Assembly: GCF_030269925.1 (NCBI RefSeq)
Contig: NC_085124.1
Span: forward strand, 6,262,001-6,326,000
Length of the DNA stretch: 64,000 nucleotides
Origin: Bombyx mori
Lineage: Eukaryota > Arthropoda > Insecta > Lepidoptera > Bombycidae
Reading direction: 5' to 3'
The notes below the pieces were generated by a model. That model did not search any database and had not been told where the DNA came from. It worked only from the letters and a program-made list of their open reading frames with translations. The position numbers were made by a program, and so were the translations under genes. Positions 34,110 to 45,759 of this stretch are shown one piece after another (position 1 is the stretch's first letter; the number at the start of each line of letters is the position of its first letter).

Positions 34110-34362
34110 TTTTTTTCCTACCTATTCTGATAGCCTTGAGAGGCTATAACAGCGTTACCCTAGCGTGTAGGTGAGCTCTTGGGGCTCAAACCGGAGGTGT
34201 TGCTGACACACCATATATACCAAAAAAAAAAAAAAAAGTTGTTGCTGACACTGGCCCTAGCAAGTGCAGTGCTTCGCAGAATCTACCACCGGATCAGAAA
34301 CGCGACCCACTGAGAAGATCCGGCTCAGGAAACTCTGTGGGCTGTGTCTATGGGTTGTATGA
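34110..34362 (-). mobile_element. Jockey-type LINE 3' tail, type B, with a tiny retroposon insertion
   Basis: Tail sequence as at 39861-40135. It is interrupted at 34210-34240 by 31 bases that include an A16 run, flanked by an 11-bp direct repeat GTTGCTGACAC (34199-34209, 34241-34251). Confidence 0.7.
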
Positions 34363-34671
34363 AGTGCCCGGCCAGCCATTCTATTGTATACATTATTACG
34401 TGCTCTATTCTCCGCTTGTCTTTTCTAACGGTTAGGATTATTGTCGCACTTGTTTTCAGATCCGCTTAAGGCCCATGATATTAAATAACATCCTGAGCGT
34501 CCGTAGACCTGGCCACAACCTTAATACGATATCGAAATATGAAGTTTAAGCCTCAGTTTCATTGGATGTCTTTCCATTCAAACGGAAACATGACTGCTTT
34601 GCAGCCGATATAGGCGGGATGGTTCTTTTTTCTTGTCGTCGCACCTTGAGAATATCAAACTACATGGCAAC

Positions 34672-35114
34672 ATTTTTTTTTATTGCTTAGATGGTTGGAC
34701 GAGCTCACAGCCCACCTGGTGTTAAGTGGTTACTGGAGCCCATAGAAATCTAGAACGTAAATGCGCAACCCAGCTTGAGATATAAGTTCTAAGTTCTCAG
34801 TATAGTTACAACGGCTACCCCACCCTTCAAACCGAAACGCATTACTGCTTCACGGTAGAAGAAATAGGCAGGGTGGTGGTACCTACCCGTGCGGACTCAC
34901 AAGAGGTCCTACCACCAGTAATTACGCAAAGTATAATTTTGCGGGTTTGATTTTTATTACACGATGTTATTCATTCACCGTGGAAGTCAATCGTGAACAT
35001 TTGTTAAGTACGTATTTCATTAGAAAAATTGGTACCCGCCTGCGGGAATCGAACACCGGTGCATCGCTCAACACGAATGCACTGGACGTCTTATCCTTTA
35101 GGCCACGACGACTT
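34672..35114 (-). mobile_element. Bm1-type SINE, near full length
   Basis: The tail T-run is at the left. The body contains TGAGATATAAGTTCTAAGTT and CATTACTGCTTCACGGTAGA. The tRNA-like head ends GGCCACGACGACTTC, with box B near 35050 (GGAATCGAACACC in + orientation). It lies about 290 bp upstream of the start codon at 35402. Confidence 0.8.
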
Positions 35115-35401
35115 CAACATGAAAATAATTTGTAGCAATGCTCATCCACCATGCAACAATCTTCTGCAAACATTGCCATCATTATAATTTATTATGAACA
35201 AAGCCAGTGAAACCACTGCGCAATGGAATCAACAAGGTGTAACCATATCACGGTCTCAACCATTGTTTTGCCATCTATCAAATTGTCAAACATAACCCCC
35301 CTACATGGATGTTATTTTATAAATCATACCTACTGCATGTAACCGTCCACTTCACTTCTATCTTAAGGGTGGACTCTGTGTCCGTATGTAACCGTGACGT
35401 C

Positions 35402-38400
35402 ATGATCAAAAGTCATGATTTTCGCATATTGTTTTCGATTTTCTTGTTGGCCCGAAATGTGTGTTCGTTATCTCAGGCCAGTTTAAATGAACATTTAATA
35501 CGTTACGATTTTGAGGAAGACGGCACCGTGAGTGTTTTTTTTAGCTAATTGTATATTTGTAACTACTTAGCTATTATATTTGTTATTTAATAACATTATA
35601 AATACCTGAATCACGAAAATAATATTTTACTACTGTTGTTTGACTAGCAGCTTTATAAAGAAAGTAAGCGTGACTATAAATTAGCCTGATTAAAACTTAA
35701 TTCTTACCTATTTATTACGCGCTTATGTCAATTGAAAACATGAGTGGATGAAGGGGTTAATTTTTTTTTTCGGGGTGGCATGGCGCCGCGTGTCTTTTTG
35801 TAGTGTTGACCGCGGGAACCCCCCTACTCTGACTGGGTTCTGACCCCGGACGGAGATCGGACGTTGGGTGTAAGAGTGCAGGGGAGTCGTTTAGTGGGTG
35901 GGCCCTAAAATTCCTTGGGCCCGCGGTCTGCTCTCAACACCTGCAGATCGTTGAGTCCCACATACCCCGCGCGCCCCCTAGGCGCGGGGATCCCGTAAGA
36001 GGTTCGGCCCAGGGCCGAAAAAAAAAGTAACAAGAGTTTGTTGCCCGTTTTCTCAAAATTAACAAATTATATCAGATCCCCTTCATCCACTCATGACTTC
36101 AATTATGTGACATAATATTTTTTAAGCCTGAATTTTTTTATTTATCAACTAATTTCTATGAAAAGTCTTCGTCAAAGTCTATTTCAATCCAGTATTGAAA
36201 CTCATACTCAAATTAGTCCCAGTTTCATGATTTTTTATTTTATTTAACAAACTAAAATGATATATAAAATTATTTTGTTTTAGAATTTAACAAACATCGA
36301 AACATTACAGAAAGATGCAACGAAATATGCAAGTTTTGCACCACCGAGGCGTCACGTTTCGTTAAAGGTTGGTCGAAATTTGATTCGTTTCTGATAAATA
36401 TTCAATTAGAATCGATTAACGTATATGCTTAGTTTATAACACGCATTAGTTCTCTAATCTTCTTCTTCTATCTTCTATATATATATAAAAATGAATTGCT
36501 GTTCGTTAGTCTCGCTAAAACTCGAGAACGGCTGGACCGATTTGGCTAATTTTGGTCTTGAATTATTTGTGGAAGTCCAGAGAAGGTTTAAAAGGTAGAT
36601 AAATATGAAAACGCTCAGAATTCAATAAAAATAACAATTTTGTTTTCCCTTTGATGTGTCCCCCGTCGGACGGATTCCTTTTGTTTGTTCCAAGTTTATT
36701 TTATACAAAAGTTTAGGTCTTTTATTTATCAATTGAGGCACTACGAAGTCTGCCGGGTCAGCTAGTATAGTAATATAGTAATTTTATAGATTAACTATGA
36801 CTAAAACATATTTCTATTGCGACAAAGGAGATTTATAATCTAACTAATATCATAACGGCTTGAAGATCTGAAATATAACCTGAACAAAAACTCTCCATTA
36901 GCATTAAAGATACCATACATCAGCGAGATATTCAAAAATTTTACGAGGAAGAAACTTGGACATTTTTTATTGCCCTTGTAGGCAGAGGCAGACGAGCATA
37001 CGCCGCCGAAACCCCCCCACCCCTGATGGTTTTTTTTATGTTTAAGAAATTACTGGTGGCCCGGAGGCCTTTCCACTTTTACCAGGGCAGGTGGACGAGC
37101 AGGGGCTCAGTCAGGAGGGTTGGATTTGCTAACAGTTACCCGAGCGCCTCCAAAGGAGACCTAACAACTCAACAGTAGCTGCTTCGAGAATAAATCTACT
37201 ACCGGGTCGGAATCACGACCCGCTGAGAAGATCCGGCAAGAAACTCAGCGGGCTGATGTTTAGGTTAGGTAGCACGTCGAACTCTTTGCCGAGTTTGACG
37301 AGTACGATTACCGGGGTCCCTATTCCTAGTGTTAGAGCTAAAGGTGTCTAATGCAAGGGTTATTGGATCTGATGGACCCCTGATGGTGAGTGGTTACCGT
37401 CGCCTATGGACTTCAGCAATGCCAGGGGCAGAGCCAAGCTGCTTCCTACCATATACCTATATAATAATGTTTTGTATCTTCTTCGGTTTTCGCGAGACGT
37501 TGACGTAATTAATAATACTTTTATGGTTTAATCTTATGTTTTTATTGCCAATGTATTATTTTTGACGTTAGAAATACTTTAACAGTTTTCTTTACAGTGG
37601 TCACGAGTAGAGATGAGTCGGATTTATTAGAACAGACCTGAGTATTAGGTATTTTACGAGAATAGGCTGCACCTAATTCCATTTTGTCAATGTGTATAAT
37701 CCACCCGTTCCACCTAATCTTCGTATTCTTAAAATATAAAATCGAATGTTCAGCATACGCTCCGACCTGTTCCTGCGCTATCTCACTCACTTACACGTTG
37801 CAACGTATCTCACAATCCCAAAATTCCTAATCCTAATCATTCAAATAATTATCCAACGATCACATTAATCAAATCCTAATAACGAACTCAGAACTTGAGA
37901 TTAGGAATAGGCAGACTGAGATTGCTTGCTAAGTAAAGTATTGGTTGTGAATGAGATTAGAAAGATTATGTGGATTAGGTATTTCTTAAGATTATGAACA
38001 GTTGGACCTAGTATCTGATTTACCTAGTACAACCTATCTCTAATCACGCGCGTCTTAGGTCGAGTTCTACCTTAGTCGTCCACGACCACGTAAAACTCAA
38101 ATAATATAATGATAATAAAACACACGAGATTAAAGTATAAAGGTAGATTTAATGATATTTACAGTTTCTTCACTCGTACGTTAAATTTAACCCAAAAAGT
38201 ATAATGCACTTATACGCAAAAAACTTGAATGCAATCCTGAGTTCGCTGTTGCTCGGAACACTATCGGAACACAAATCCTTAAAATCGAAATAATTTTTAA
38301 TTATACCATCAAAAACATAGAAAGAGCAAAATTTGTATAGAATCCGAAGTGATTTGAAAGAATAAACAGAATCAACTGCGCCTGTGCGATTTTACCTACT

Positions 38401-41400
38401 AACTGAAATTGGGGCCCATCTAATTATTGCGACAGCTATGACATTAATGCTGTTGTAAACTGGTGTTGTTCATATAACGTTATCCAATCTAATGAAAAGT
38501 AGTTAAATATATATTAAATTGGTCCTGTTTTGAGTTTTATACATTACACTGCTGAAGCGATGATGGAAACATCGCTCGCTTGGCCCACATTTCCGATAAA
38601 CTTGGCACGACGGAAGTGACTCAACAGCCAGCCGATACATAAAATGTATAATGAATACATTATTCTAAATAAAAAAATATTATCCATTCTAATTCCCATG
38701 ATTGTTTGAGTAATTATAACATCGGGGATGGTGCATAACTGAAAGTCTTTTCCCATGACGACCGCGACCTTCCTCGCCGTCAGATCACGATCAGTTCTTG
38801 GTATGTGAATAACCGTTTAGAGCATTGAAGACGAGAAAGAAGAATTTGAATGATTCATATCTTTCATGCACCTATTTTTTATTTATGTTTAAACATACTG
38901 GGCTAATAATTTGCTAAAAAACAAAGTAATTTTCAATTTTAATAGTGAAATTATTTAGCGTTGGGAATCCTCATGAAATTTTAGTTTTACTATTTATTTA
39001 GCGTGATATCTACGTATTTCAATACAAACATTGAAATACTCATTGTAGGAAATTATACTCGAAGAATAATAACAAAAGTAACTTTCTTACATTTGTTATT
39101 TAAAACTTTTAAATAAAATTTAGTAACTAAAAGTAAAAGTACAAGCTGCACACGAAACAGACACCGAAGGGCCGTGAGAAGGGAAACACGAGCTATCTTA
39201 TGTCGTCATCGAACCAGAAACAAATGTAGTGCCCTAATCGAACTCAATTATTTGGAAAGGAAATGCCCTTTTAACTGCAATTCTTCGAATTTACGTTTCT
39301 CTCTCTCTCTCTCTCGGCCCAAAGACGTCCACTGATAGGCACACGCCTCCCCCATTAGGATATCTCTTTGTGTTTCAATAGACAGAGATAAAACACCTGA
39401 GTATCATTTTCTATCTCCGTTAGCAACCAATTTTCTTCTTTTTTTTTGTTTAGTAACTATTGACGAATAGTCATAAGGATCTCTTTGGATTACGACAGCT
39501 CCTTTTTTTTCGAAATGTCTATAATGAACCAAAAAATCAATCTGAATATTGAGATGTTCGTGACATTAGTCGAATTTCTTTAAAATACTATTAAACCAGC
39601 AGTTGGATTTAAAATAATTATGATAAATGTTATTTAATTTTTTTAACCCGGATAATTTTATATTTTATGTGCTTAAAAGCCCACGTATTGTTACCATGTA
39701 CCTTAAATTTTCTATGCGATTAATTAACGAAACCCATGGACATCAATCATAACGTGAGTACCACCATCCACCTTGAGACAAGAGTACGGAGTCTGTATTT
39801 TGCTCCTACCCTACAGACCAGAACGCATGACTGCTTTGCGGAAGGCAGGATGCTTCGTACCTTTTTTTTCCTACCTATTCTAGTAACCTCGAGGGGTTAT
39901 TCTAGATTCACCGAGCTAGTAGGTGAGTTCACGGGGCTCAAACCGGGAGTGTTGCTAACACTGGTCCTGGCAAGAACAGTGCTCCGCAAAATCTAGCATC
40001 GGATCGGAAACGCGACCCACTGAGAAGATCCGTCGAGAAACTCAGTGGGCTGTGTCTATGGGTTAATTTACTCGTCGAGCCCTTCGTCGCTAGCGACGGG
40101 TTCGGCGAGGACGGTGACCGGACCCGTGCATGCTTACTATACGCCGTATCAGTTAAGTAAGCAATTACTATCTCTACTGCAATACTAAGTAATGTGTAAT
40201 TTTCATATGACGCATTTAAACAATCTCTAGATTAAATGGTTTTAGTTTTTACAATTGGAGCTCTACACAATAATTAAGTTTTGAATTAGTACAACTGGTG
40301 GTAAGACCTATTATGAATCCGCACGAGTAGGTACCACCACCCCGCGTAGTTCTGCCGTAAAGCAGTAATGCGTTTCGGTTTGAAGAGAGGGGTAGCCGTT
40401 GTAACTATGCTGAGACCTTAAAACTTATATCTCAAGGTGGGTGGCGCATTTACGTTGTAGATGTCTATGGGCTCCGGTAACCACTTAACACCAGGTGGAC
40501 TGTGAGCTCGTCCACCCATTTAGGCAATAAAAGAAAACCGACTTGTAGGCTCTAATTTTATCAACAGAAGAGGAGCTTTTCTAACCTGTTTATGTGAAAC
40601 ATAACATTTTTAAATCAGGCCCGATCTCGTAAGAAATCAAAGTAATTTACAATAAGGTTGACTTTTTGGTGGGAATGCGAGGAGTGAATTTGTGTGATTT
40701 TTTTATATTTGTGATTTAGTTTTATTTATTGTTTCTTCAGGTTTAAATGTGTAGGTAATAACTGTGGTTTATCAACTGTTTAGTATCTGTGAAAGTGCAC
40801 AAATGTGGGAAAATAAAACAAAGACAAACAAATAAAACAAAAGACGTAACTTCTCAAGATCCTCCAAAAAGTCCACTGAAAAAGTCTCCGTAAATAACCA
40901 CCATTTTACTGAGATTATATTTCATCCCATATTATCTCATCACATCTCATTTCATGCCGTGCCATGTTTCATATTAATCAACCTCATTTCATTTCACTTC
41001 ATATTATCATTTTTCATATATTAAAAATTGATAGTGCAGTTTTCATTAAAATTAAAATAAGACTTGACCTAAAGGTCTTAGTTACCAGGTCACAAAATCC
41101 CTTAAAATAAATACAACAAGGTAAACGCTGAACATCTAGAGCGTATCAATGAATCACAATTCCATGTTTCCAGGAAACGCCGGACAATGCACTATCCAGT
41201 ACCAGTCACAGTCGAGGGTTGCTACACCAAGAGCACTCAGGTCAGACTACTACTAGACTTTTTTTTTCTGATGACATTCAGAAATTAGCGATTCATTTTG
41301 TTATTTCTTAATTGTCTTCGAATGCAAACGGGTATACTGAACACAGGATGATGAGTGGTTAACATCGCTTATGGATATCAACAAAAGTAGGTGTACAGCC

Positions 41401-44400
41401 AAACCGCCGTCTACCGCCGAAAACTCTTCTCCAATCTCGTTCGAAGAAGGACATGCCTTAGCGCTCACACAACACACTGGAAACGTAGAAAACTATAAAC
41501 GCATCATGTATGAACGTAATGGTTCCAGGGACCCGTCATAAACTATGCTTCATCGCTCACAAGATCGCTCTTAGCGATAAGACCGCCAATTGTACTTTTT
41601 TGTGTTTAATGTATCGCACTGTTTATGTGTTTTTTGGTGTACAATAAAAAATACTCTCTCTCTCTCTCTCTCTAGAAATTTTTACTCTAATGGCAAAAAC
41701 AGATAATAAGATAATTTCATACAAATATTCAGAGAGAGAAGCACACTTCACAAAAAATACGATGAGGTCCGAACTGATCCGTAGACAACCGTCATAGAGC
41801 ATCCGAAGGATTTTGTTAATTCCTACATCATACGAACACACTCATTACCCGATGGAAATTGATATCGTCATTCATGAACTGTCTATACAAAAACTGCGAA
41901 CATAGCTCAATTGATTTGATTTCAATATATTTATCATTTACAATAGACGGTTGTTTATATTTATAAACTCTGTAATTGTCAAAGTGTCATTGTCTGACTG
42001 TCTTTATTTATTAGATCAGCTTGAGAAACAATTTGAGTATGGCAATAAAAATGGATTGACGAATGGAATGATAATGAATTTGGTGCTATTATTATCTTAC
42101 TGCTATATTTTTTCTAATCTCGTCAATTTCACGTCACTAGATCTGTTTGTTTAATTTTAGCGTTAAATCTCTTAATTCTTCCGTCAGAATTATATACACA
42201 GATTCACTTAGGGTTTAGGGTAGATAAAATTAAAACTACTTTTACGGTTTAATTTCTTATTTTTATTCATAATTATATTATTTCCGATGTGTCGAATACT
42301 TTACAGTTTGTTGTGACGTATGTTCGTGAAAGAAAAGTAAAATTTGGAAATAATTGATTATTGAAAAATAAGACTGTCATTATCACCGTATAATAATAAT
42401 TCTTCGCTAGGCATTTAAAATTAACATTATTATTTCTCACCCCCACAAAGATTCTCCTCATTAACGCCCCCGCAACTGGTGTAGGGAGTCCAACACTCAT
42501 ATAAATATCAGCCTATCCATTAAGTACATGTATTTTCTACATGGATACCAAGTTTGAAGTCAATCGGATGCACGGTTCAGTAGTTATAACGGAACGTCCG
42601 TAAAAACCACTGTAGACTTGTATATTAGTATAGATATTCAAATGTTAACGAATAACACTTTAGTTGTGCGTGAGCATGAAAACTGTTTAGTATTAGAAAC
42701 GTCGGAAATAATAATAATAAAAACGAGAGATTAAGCCTTTTAATCAAATTTAATTATTTCACAAGCAGTGTATTGTTTTTAATCAGGTTATGCATTAAAC
42801 GAATACGAAGAAACGCCTTACGTTCATGGCATCGAGTACAATGTTCCAGATGAACATTCGGTACCTTATGATCATAAGTATTATGATCGTGAGCCTCACC
42901 ATTACGCGCCACACTATTTGGAACACGGATACCGTTACAAGCCTTATAATCACGTAAGTTTTTTTTTGTTTTTTTTTTTGTATAGCTTGGACGAACCCAC
43001 CGCGCACTTGATGTTAAGTGGTAACCGGAGCCCAGAGACATCTACAACGTAAATACCTTGAGACATGAATTCTAAGGTCTCACTTTTAACAGTACAACGG
43101 TTGCTCCATCCTTCAAACCGAAACGCATTACTGCCTCACGGCAAAAATAGGCAAGGTGGTTGTACCTACCCGTGCGGACTCACAAGACGTCCTACCACCA
43201 GTAGTATTAACGGTTAATAAAACCAGTTAATATTTGTTTAAAACAAAATCCAATTTATTTCATTTATTGATATGTATTTTTTCCTCAGTTTTACCACAAC
43301 ATGATTTAATTTTTATTATAAAACAATTACGTTCTAATTCTAGGTACCGCATTCATAGTTTTATAAATATTTTTTCCATTTGCAGTTCATGAACCAGTAT
43401 GATAAACTTAAATTAGTCTAATTTTGAATTAATGAAATAATTCATAAATTATACTAATACCTAATGTTAAATGACCGCAACAGTAGGTACAAAGGCTAAA
43501 ACTTACTGTATAAAAGATTTATTAGTGTCAACAGAAACAAACAGATCGTTTTTATTAAATTTACAAGAAGAAACTATAAGTTTGTTATGTAAGCTTGTGA
43601 TACAAACGGGGCAGAACCAAACGAAAAAAAAACCTTTATGCGTTAAAATATTTATAGAAAAATATCCAATGTTGATCGATATAAACAAATTCAGGTTTCC
43701 AATTGCAAAGCCATAAAATCACTTTTCAATAATCGACGAAACCAACGCCTGATAACGTCTCACCGCTTAAGCCTACAGGTTATTTATGAAGACAAGAAAT
43801 AGTAGTTTTAGCATGCTATTAACATCTATGCAGTACTGAAGGCCTTTATTTAACCGCATTTGTTTAATATCTTACGTACGTAGTTAGATTTTTGTCATAT
43901 TTAATCAGGACATTTTCAGAGAGAAGGCGCGGAAAAAGACTAAAAGACTGGCGATCGTTTGGGAGAATTGAATTTGGCCAGAACAGTAGACGTCTTTCAG
44001 CTATTAACGATAATAAAACATTATTTAATCAACTTAGTCAATCGTGCTATTTCGTATCGAAAATGAGATGAAAATGGAATTTTGCTTAACCTAATTTGTA
44101 TTGTATTACTAGTGCCACGTTGTCAAATGTTATACAAAAAAATAAATCAGTAACTTCGGTATTGTTCCCTCGTGCATTTTAAAAAACAATTCGATGAAGA
44201 AAATTCGTAATAATAGTTATAAGTATCTTTTGAAATTCTAATCCTTCCGCGCCTAATTACAAGGCGTTAAAAAGAATGTATGTATGTCACATCTTGCTAC
44301 GTACTGTGTCGTATGTTGTGTTTTAACCGACTTTAAAATATGAATGGAGTGTAGTTTCTTTAAATATTTACCGACATTACGGATATTACCGACAAATATT

Positions 44401-45668
44401 ACCTCGTATAATCATATAAACGTTTCTAAGATGTTTAATATTGCATTAAAATTCGGTACGTGATTATTTTGACTAAGAGTCTATGTCACATTCAATTATT
44501 ATATTTTGTAAACATTATTCTTTGGATTCTTTGGCTAAACTATTTTTTTTTATCGGGGCTGTGGTTTATTAGTTACTAGTCATGGTTTTTAAATTGAATG
44601 TCAATACTAATATTACGATGTTTTGAATTATTTAAAATACGTGTTTTTTTTTTAAATCTTATAATTCTTTGTAGAAATGTAACTATAACATTCTCACGTA
44701 TTTTGGTTTTCTGAGAGAAATCTTAAGACCTATTGCTCAATTTCTAATAGTACTACCATGAAATGAAACGCGCGTATTTACATTCGGAATCTTCGGGCAC
44801 CACGTTGTAAACGCGACCGCTCTTCAAACATTATTTAGAAGTCCCAAATGCATATTTCAATACAAAATATATGATTTATTCATAGCAGAAATCGATAGGA
44901 TAATGGTACCCATAAAATGCTTTACAAGTAGTTCTAAAAATTGATCAAAAAGTGGTAGTAGCGGGGAATGACCTTAAAATCTCACTATATTGTGGTTTAA
45001 CTAGTATCATGGTTCCTTTATTTGCTCCCCATTCAAATTAGACAGGACTCACAATACGCCCTACTACCATTTAATGGCGGTTGGTAATCGCGGTATGCTG
45101 TCCATTCTCTGGTATGTCCCTTTTTACAAGACCCGCGGGAAGGGATGTGGTGGTGCTATCCTAAACCGGCAACACACAGACGAAATTTGAATTGGACGAA
45201 TTTTAGGTTTTCCTACGTCCCTCTGAAGGAAGAACAGCGTATACGACAACTACATTACTCAGTTCTAAAACACTTATGTTACAGGCATTAGCGGCGAAAA
45301 CACTTCTCTGGCCAATAGCCGGTATTGCCCTGCTGGGAGCAGCGGCTGCACTTGTTACCAATCCTGTTCTATTGCAACTAGGCGTTGTCTCCGGCAGGAA
45401 ACGGCGTGACATTGACGACATACAGGGCCCGGATTACAATAAAAAACTACGGGACATCCCAACGAAACTTGACAAGGCGTTTGAACCTAATATAGCAGTT
45501 CAACATGTAGCAGACTTTCATCACAGAATGACTAATTGGAAGGAATTTATGGCAGTGAAACACGCCGACAGAACCGTTAAGAAAAATAACGATTTCATAA
45601 AACTAAACATTGACAAAAGCGATGAAGATCAAAACTTTGTTCCGATACCTTTAATCAGAAAGCAATAA
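35402..45668 (+). CDS. Five-exon gene for an unrecognised secreted or membrane protein (275 aa)
   Basis: Exons: 35402-35527, 36284-36367, 41174-41240, 42787-42953, 45285-45668. All introns are GT-AG and all phases agree (0, 0, 1, 0). Exon 1 encodes a likely signal peptide: MIKSHDFR, a hydrophobic ILFSIFLLA core, then NVCSLSQ. Exon 4 is rich in Tyr, His and acidic residues (for example YDHKYYDREPHHYAPHYLEH). Exon 5 begins with a hydrophobic block, residues 155-183, containing LLWPIAGIALLGAAAALV and NPVLLQLGVV. RKRR (186-189) follows, a furin-type site or a stop-transfer signal, and then a polar charged tail (190-275). Apart from one Cys near the signal peptide there are no cysteines. I believe similar hydrophobic blocks occur in uncharacterised insect proteins, but could not check. 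Function unknown. An upstream untranslated exon cannot be excluded. Confidence 0.8.
35771..36025 (+). mobile_element. R1-clade LINE 3' untranslated end, in intron 1
   Basis: GC-rich block shared with 47951-48200: CCCCCCTACTCTGACTGGGT, TGCAGGGGAGTCGTTTAGTG, CTTGGGCCCGCGGTCTGCTC, ending in an A9 run. It is flanked at a distance by CATGAGTGGATGAAGGGG (35738-35756) and its inverted copy (36080-36098), so it may have landed in a small inverted-repeat element. Confidence 0.65.
36474..36765 (+). mobile_element. Non-autonomous Helitron, family C (292 bp), in intron 2
   Basis: Starts TCTATATATATATAAAAATG and ends TCTGCCGGGTCAGCTAG|T. The middle contains CTCGAGAACGGCTGGACCGA, a very common lepidopteran repeat motif. 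The 5' base is a T instead of A, so that junction is slightly eroded. Confidence 0.7.
36960..37445 (-). mobile_element. CR1-like LINE tail split by a later LINE insertion
   Basis: Outer parts 36960-37029 and 37387-37445 are the two halves of the reversed tail (TGCCCTTGTAGGCAGAGGCA; GGTGAGTGGTTACCGTCGCC to GAGCCAAGCTGCTTCC). The LINE at 37030-37375 separates them. Confidence 0.75.
37030..37375 (-). mobile_element. Jockey-type LINE 3' end with 11-bp target duplication, nested
   Basis: Flanked by ACCCCTGATGG at 37019-37029 and 37376-37386. It carries a T-run, GGTGGCCCGGAGGCCTTTCC, GCGGGCTGATGTTTAGGTTA and coding remnants matching the C-terminus of the 8419-9303 family. Truncated to 346 bp. Lies in intron 2 of the 275-aa gene. 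Confidence 0.85.
37446..39724. other. Intron 2 sequence without recognised elements
   Basis: AT-rich, with no supported exon between 37446 and 39724. Small - strand frames at 37542-37790 and 38544-38756 lack domains. A (CT)9 microsatellite lies at about 39298-39316. Confidence 0.45.
39725..40135 (-). mobile_element. Old Bm1 piece joined to a type B LINE tail
   Basis: 39725-39860 holds CCATGGACATCAATCATAAC, CACCTTGAGACAAGAGT and CAGAACGCATGACTGCTTTG (decayed Bm1). From 39861 the reversed LINE tail follows: CCTACCTATTCTAGTAACCT through GACCCACTGAGAAGATCC to the coding-side CGTCGAGCCCTTCGTCGC. Confidence 0.65.
40292..40536 (+). mobile_element. Bm1-type SINE, 5'-truncated, in intron 2
   Basis: Forward-oriented body: AACTGGTGGTAAGACCTATT, TACCACCACCCCGCGTAG, ACTTATATCTCAAGGTGGGT, ending CCATTTAGGCAATAAAAGAA. 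The tRNA-like head is missing. Confidence 0.75.
41655..41674. repeat. (CT)n microsatellite
   Basis: About ten CT units in intron 3 of the 275-aa gene. Confidence 0.9.
42403..42634 (-). mobile_element. Helitron family B copy, 3' end shortened, in intron 3
   Basis: Matches 22058-22307 in reverse from A|TCTATACTAATATAC to the GCCTAGCGAAG region, but lacks the last part of the 3' hairpin. It ends about 150 bp before exon 4. Confidence 0.7.
42960..43203 (-). mobile_element. Bm1-type SINE, 5'-truncated, at the start of intron 4
   Basis: Its T-rich tail begins 6 bp after the GTAAGT donor of exon 4. The body (CCGGAGCCCAGAGACATCTA, CATTACTGCCTCACGGCAAA, CCTACCACCAGTAG) lacks about 15 bp relative to others and has no tRNA-like head. 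Confidence 0.75.
43204..45284. other. Intron 4 sequence without recognised elements
   Basis: AT-rich. The 81-codon frame at 43471-43716 has no acceptor or donor that would place it in the gene, and its codon use is as AT-rich as the intron. A fragment at about 45110-45180 (CCGCGGGAAGGGATGTGGTG) is probably an old LINE tail. Confidence 0.45.
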
Positions 45669-45741
45669 AGACATCTACTTTCATAGATTCAGATTGGAGA
45701 GACGTACACTATTTTTTTTGTGAAGAACAAGATATAATAAT

Positions 45742-45747
45742 AATAAA
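45742..45747 (+). promoter_or_regulatory. Likely polyadenylation signal of the 275-aa gene
   Basis: AATAAA 74 bp after the stop codon, followed by a T/G-containing stretch (TTGTGTACC). Confidence 0.6.
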
Positions 45748-45759
45748 ATTGTGTACCAT

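Noticed and set aside
38544..38756. 70-codon - strand frame with a hydrophobic middle, vaguely like part of a cytochrome P450
   Set aside because: No heme-binding or other P450 motif, no splice sites joining it to other pieces, and it lies in an intron of the + strand gene.
43471..43716. 81-codon + strand frame within intron 4
   Set aside because: AT-rich codon use identical to the intron and no acceptor/donor pair that keeps the phase of the 275-aa gene.
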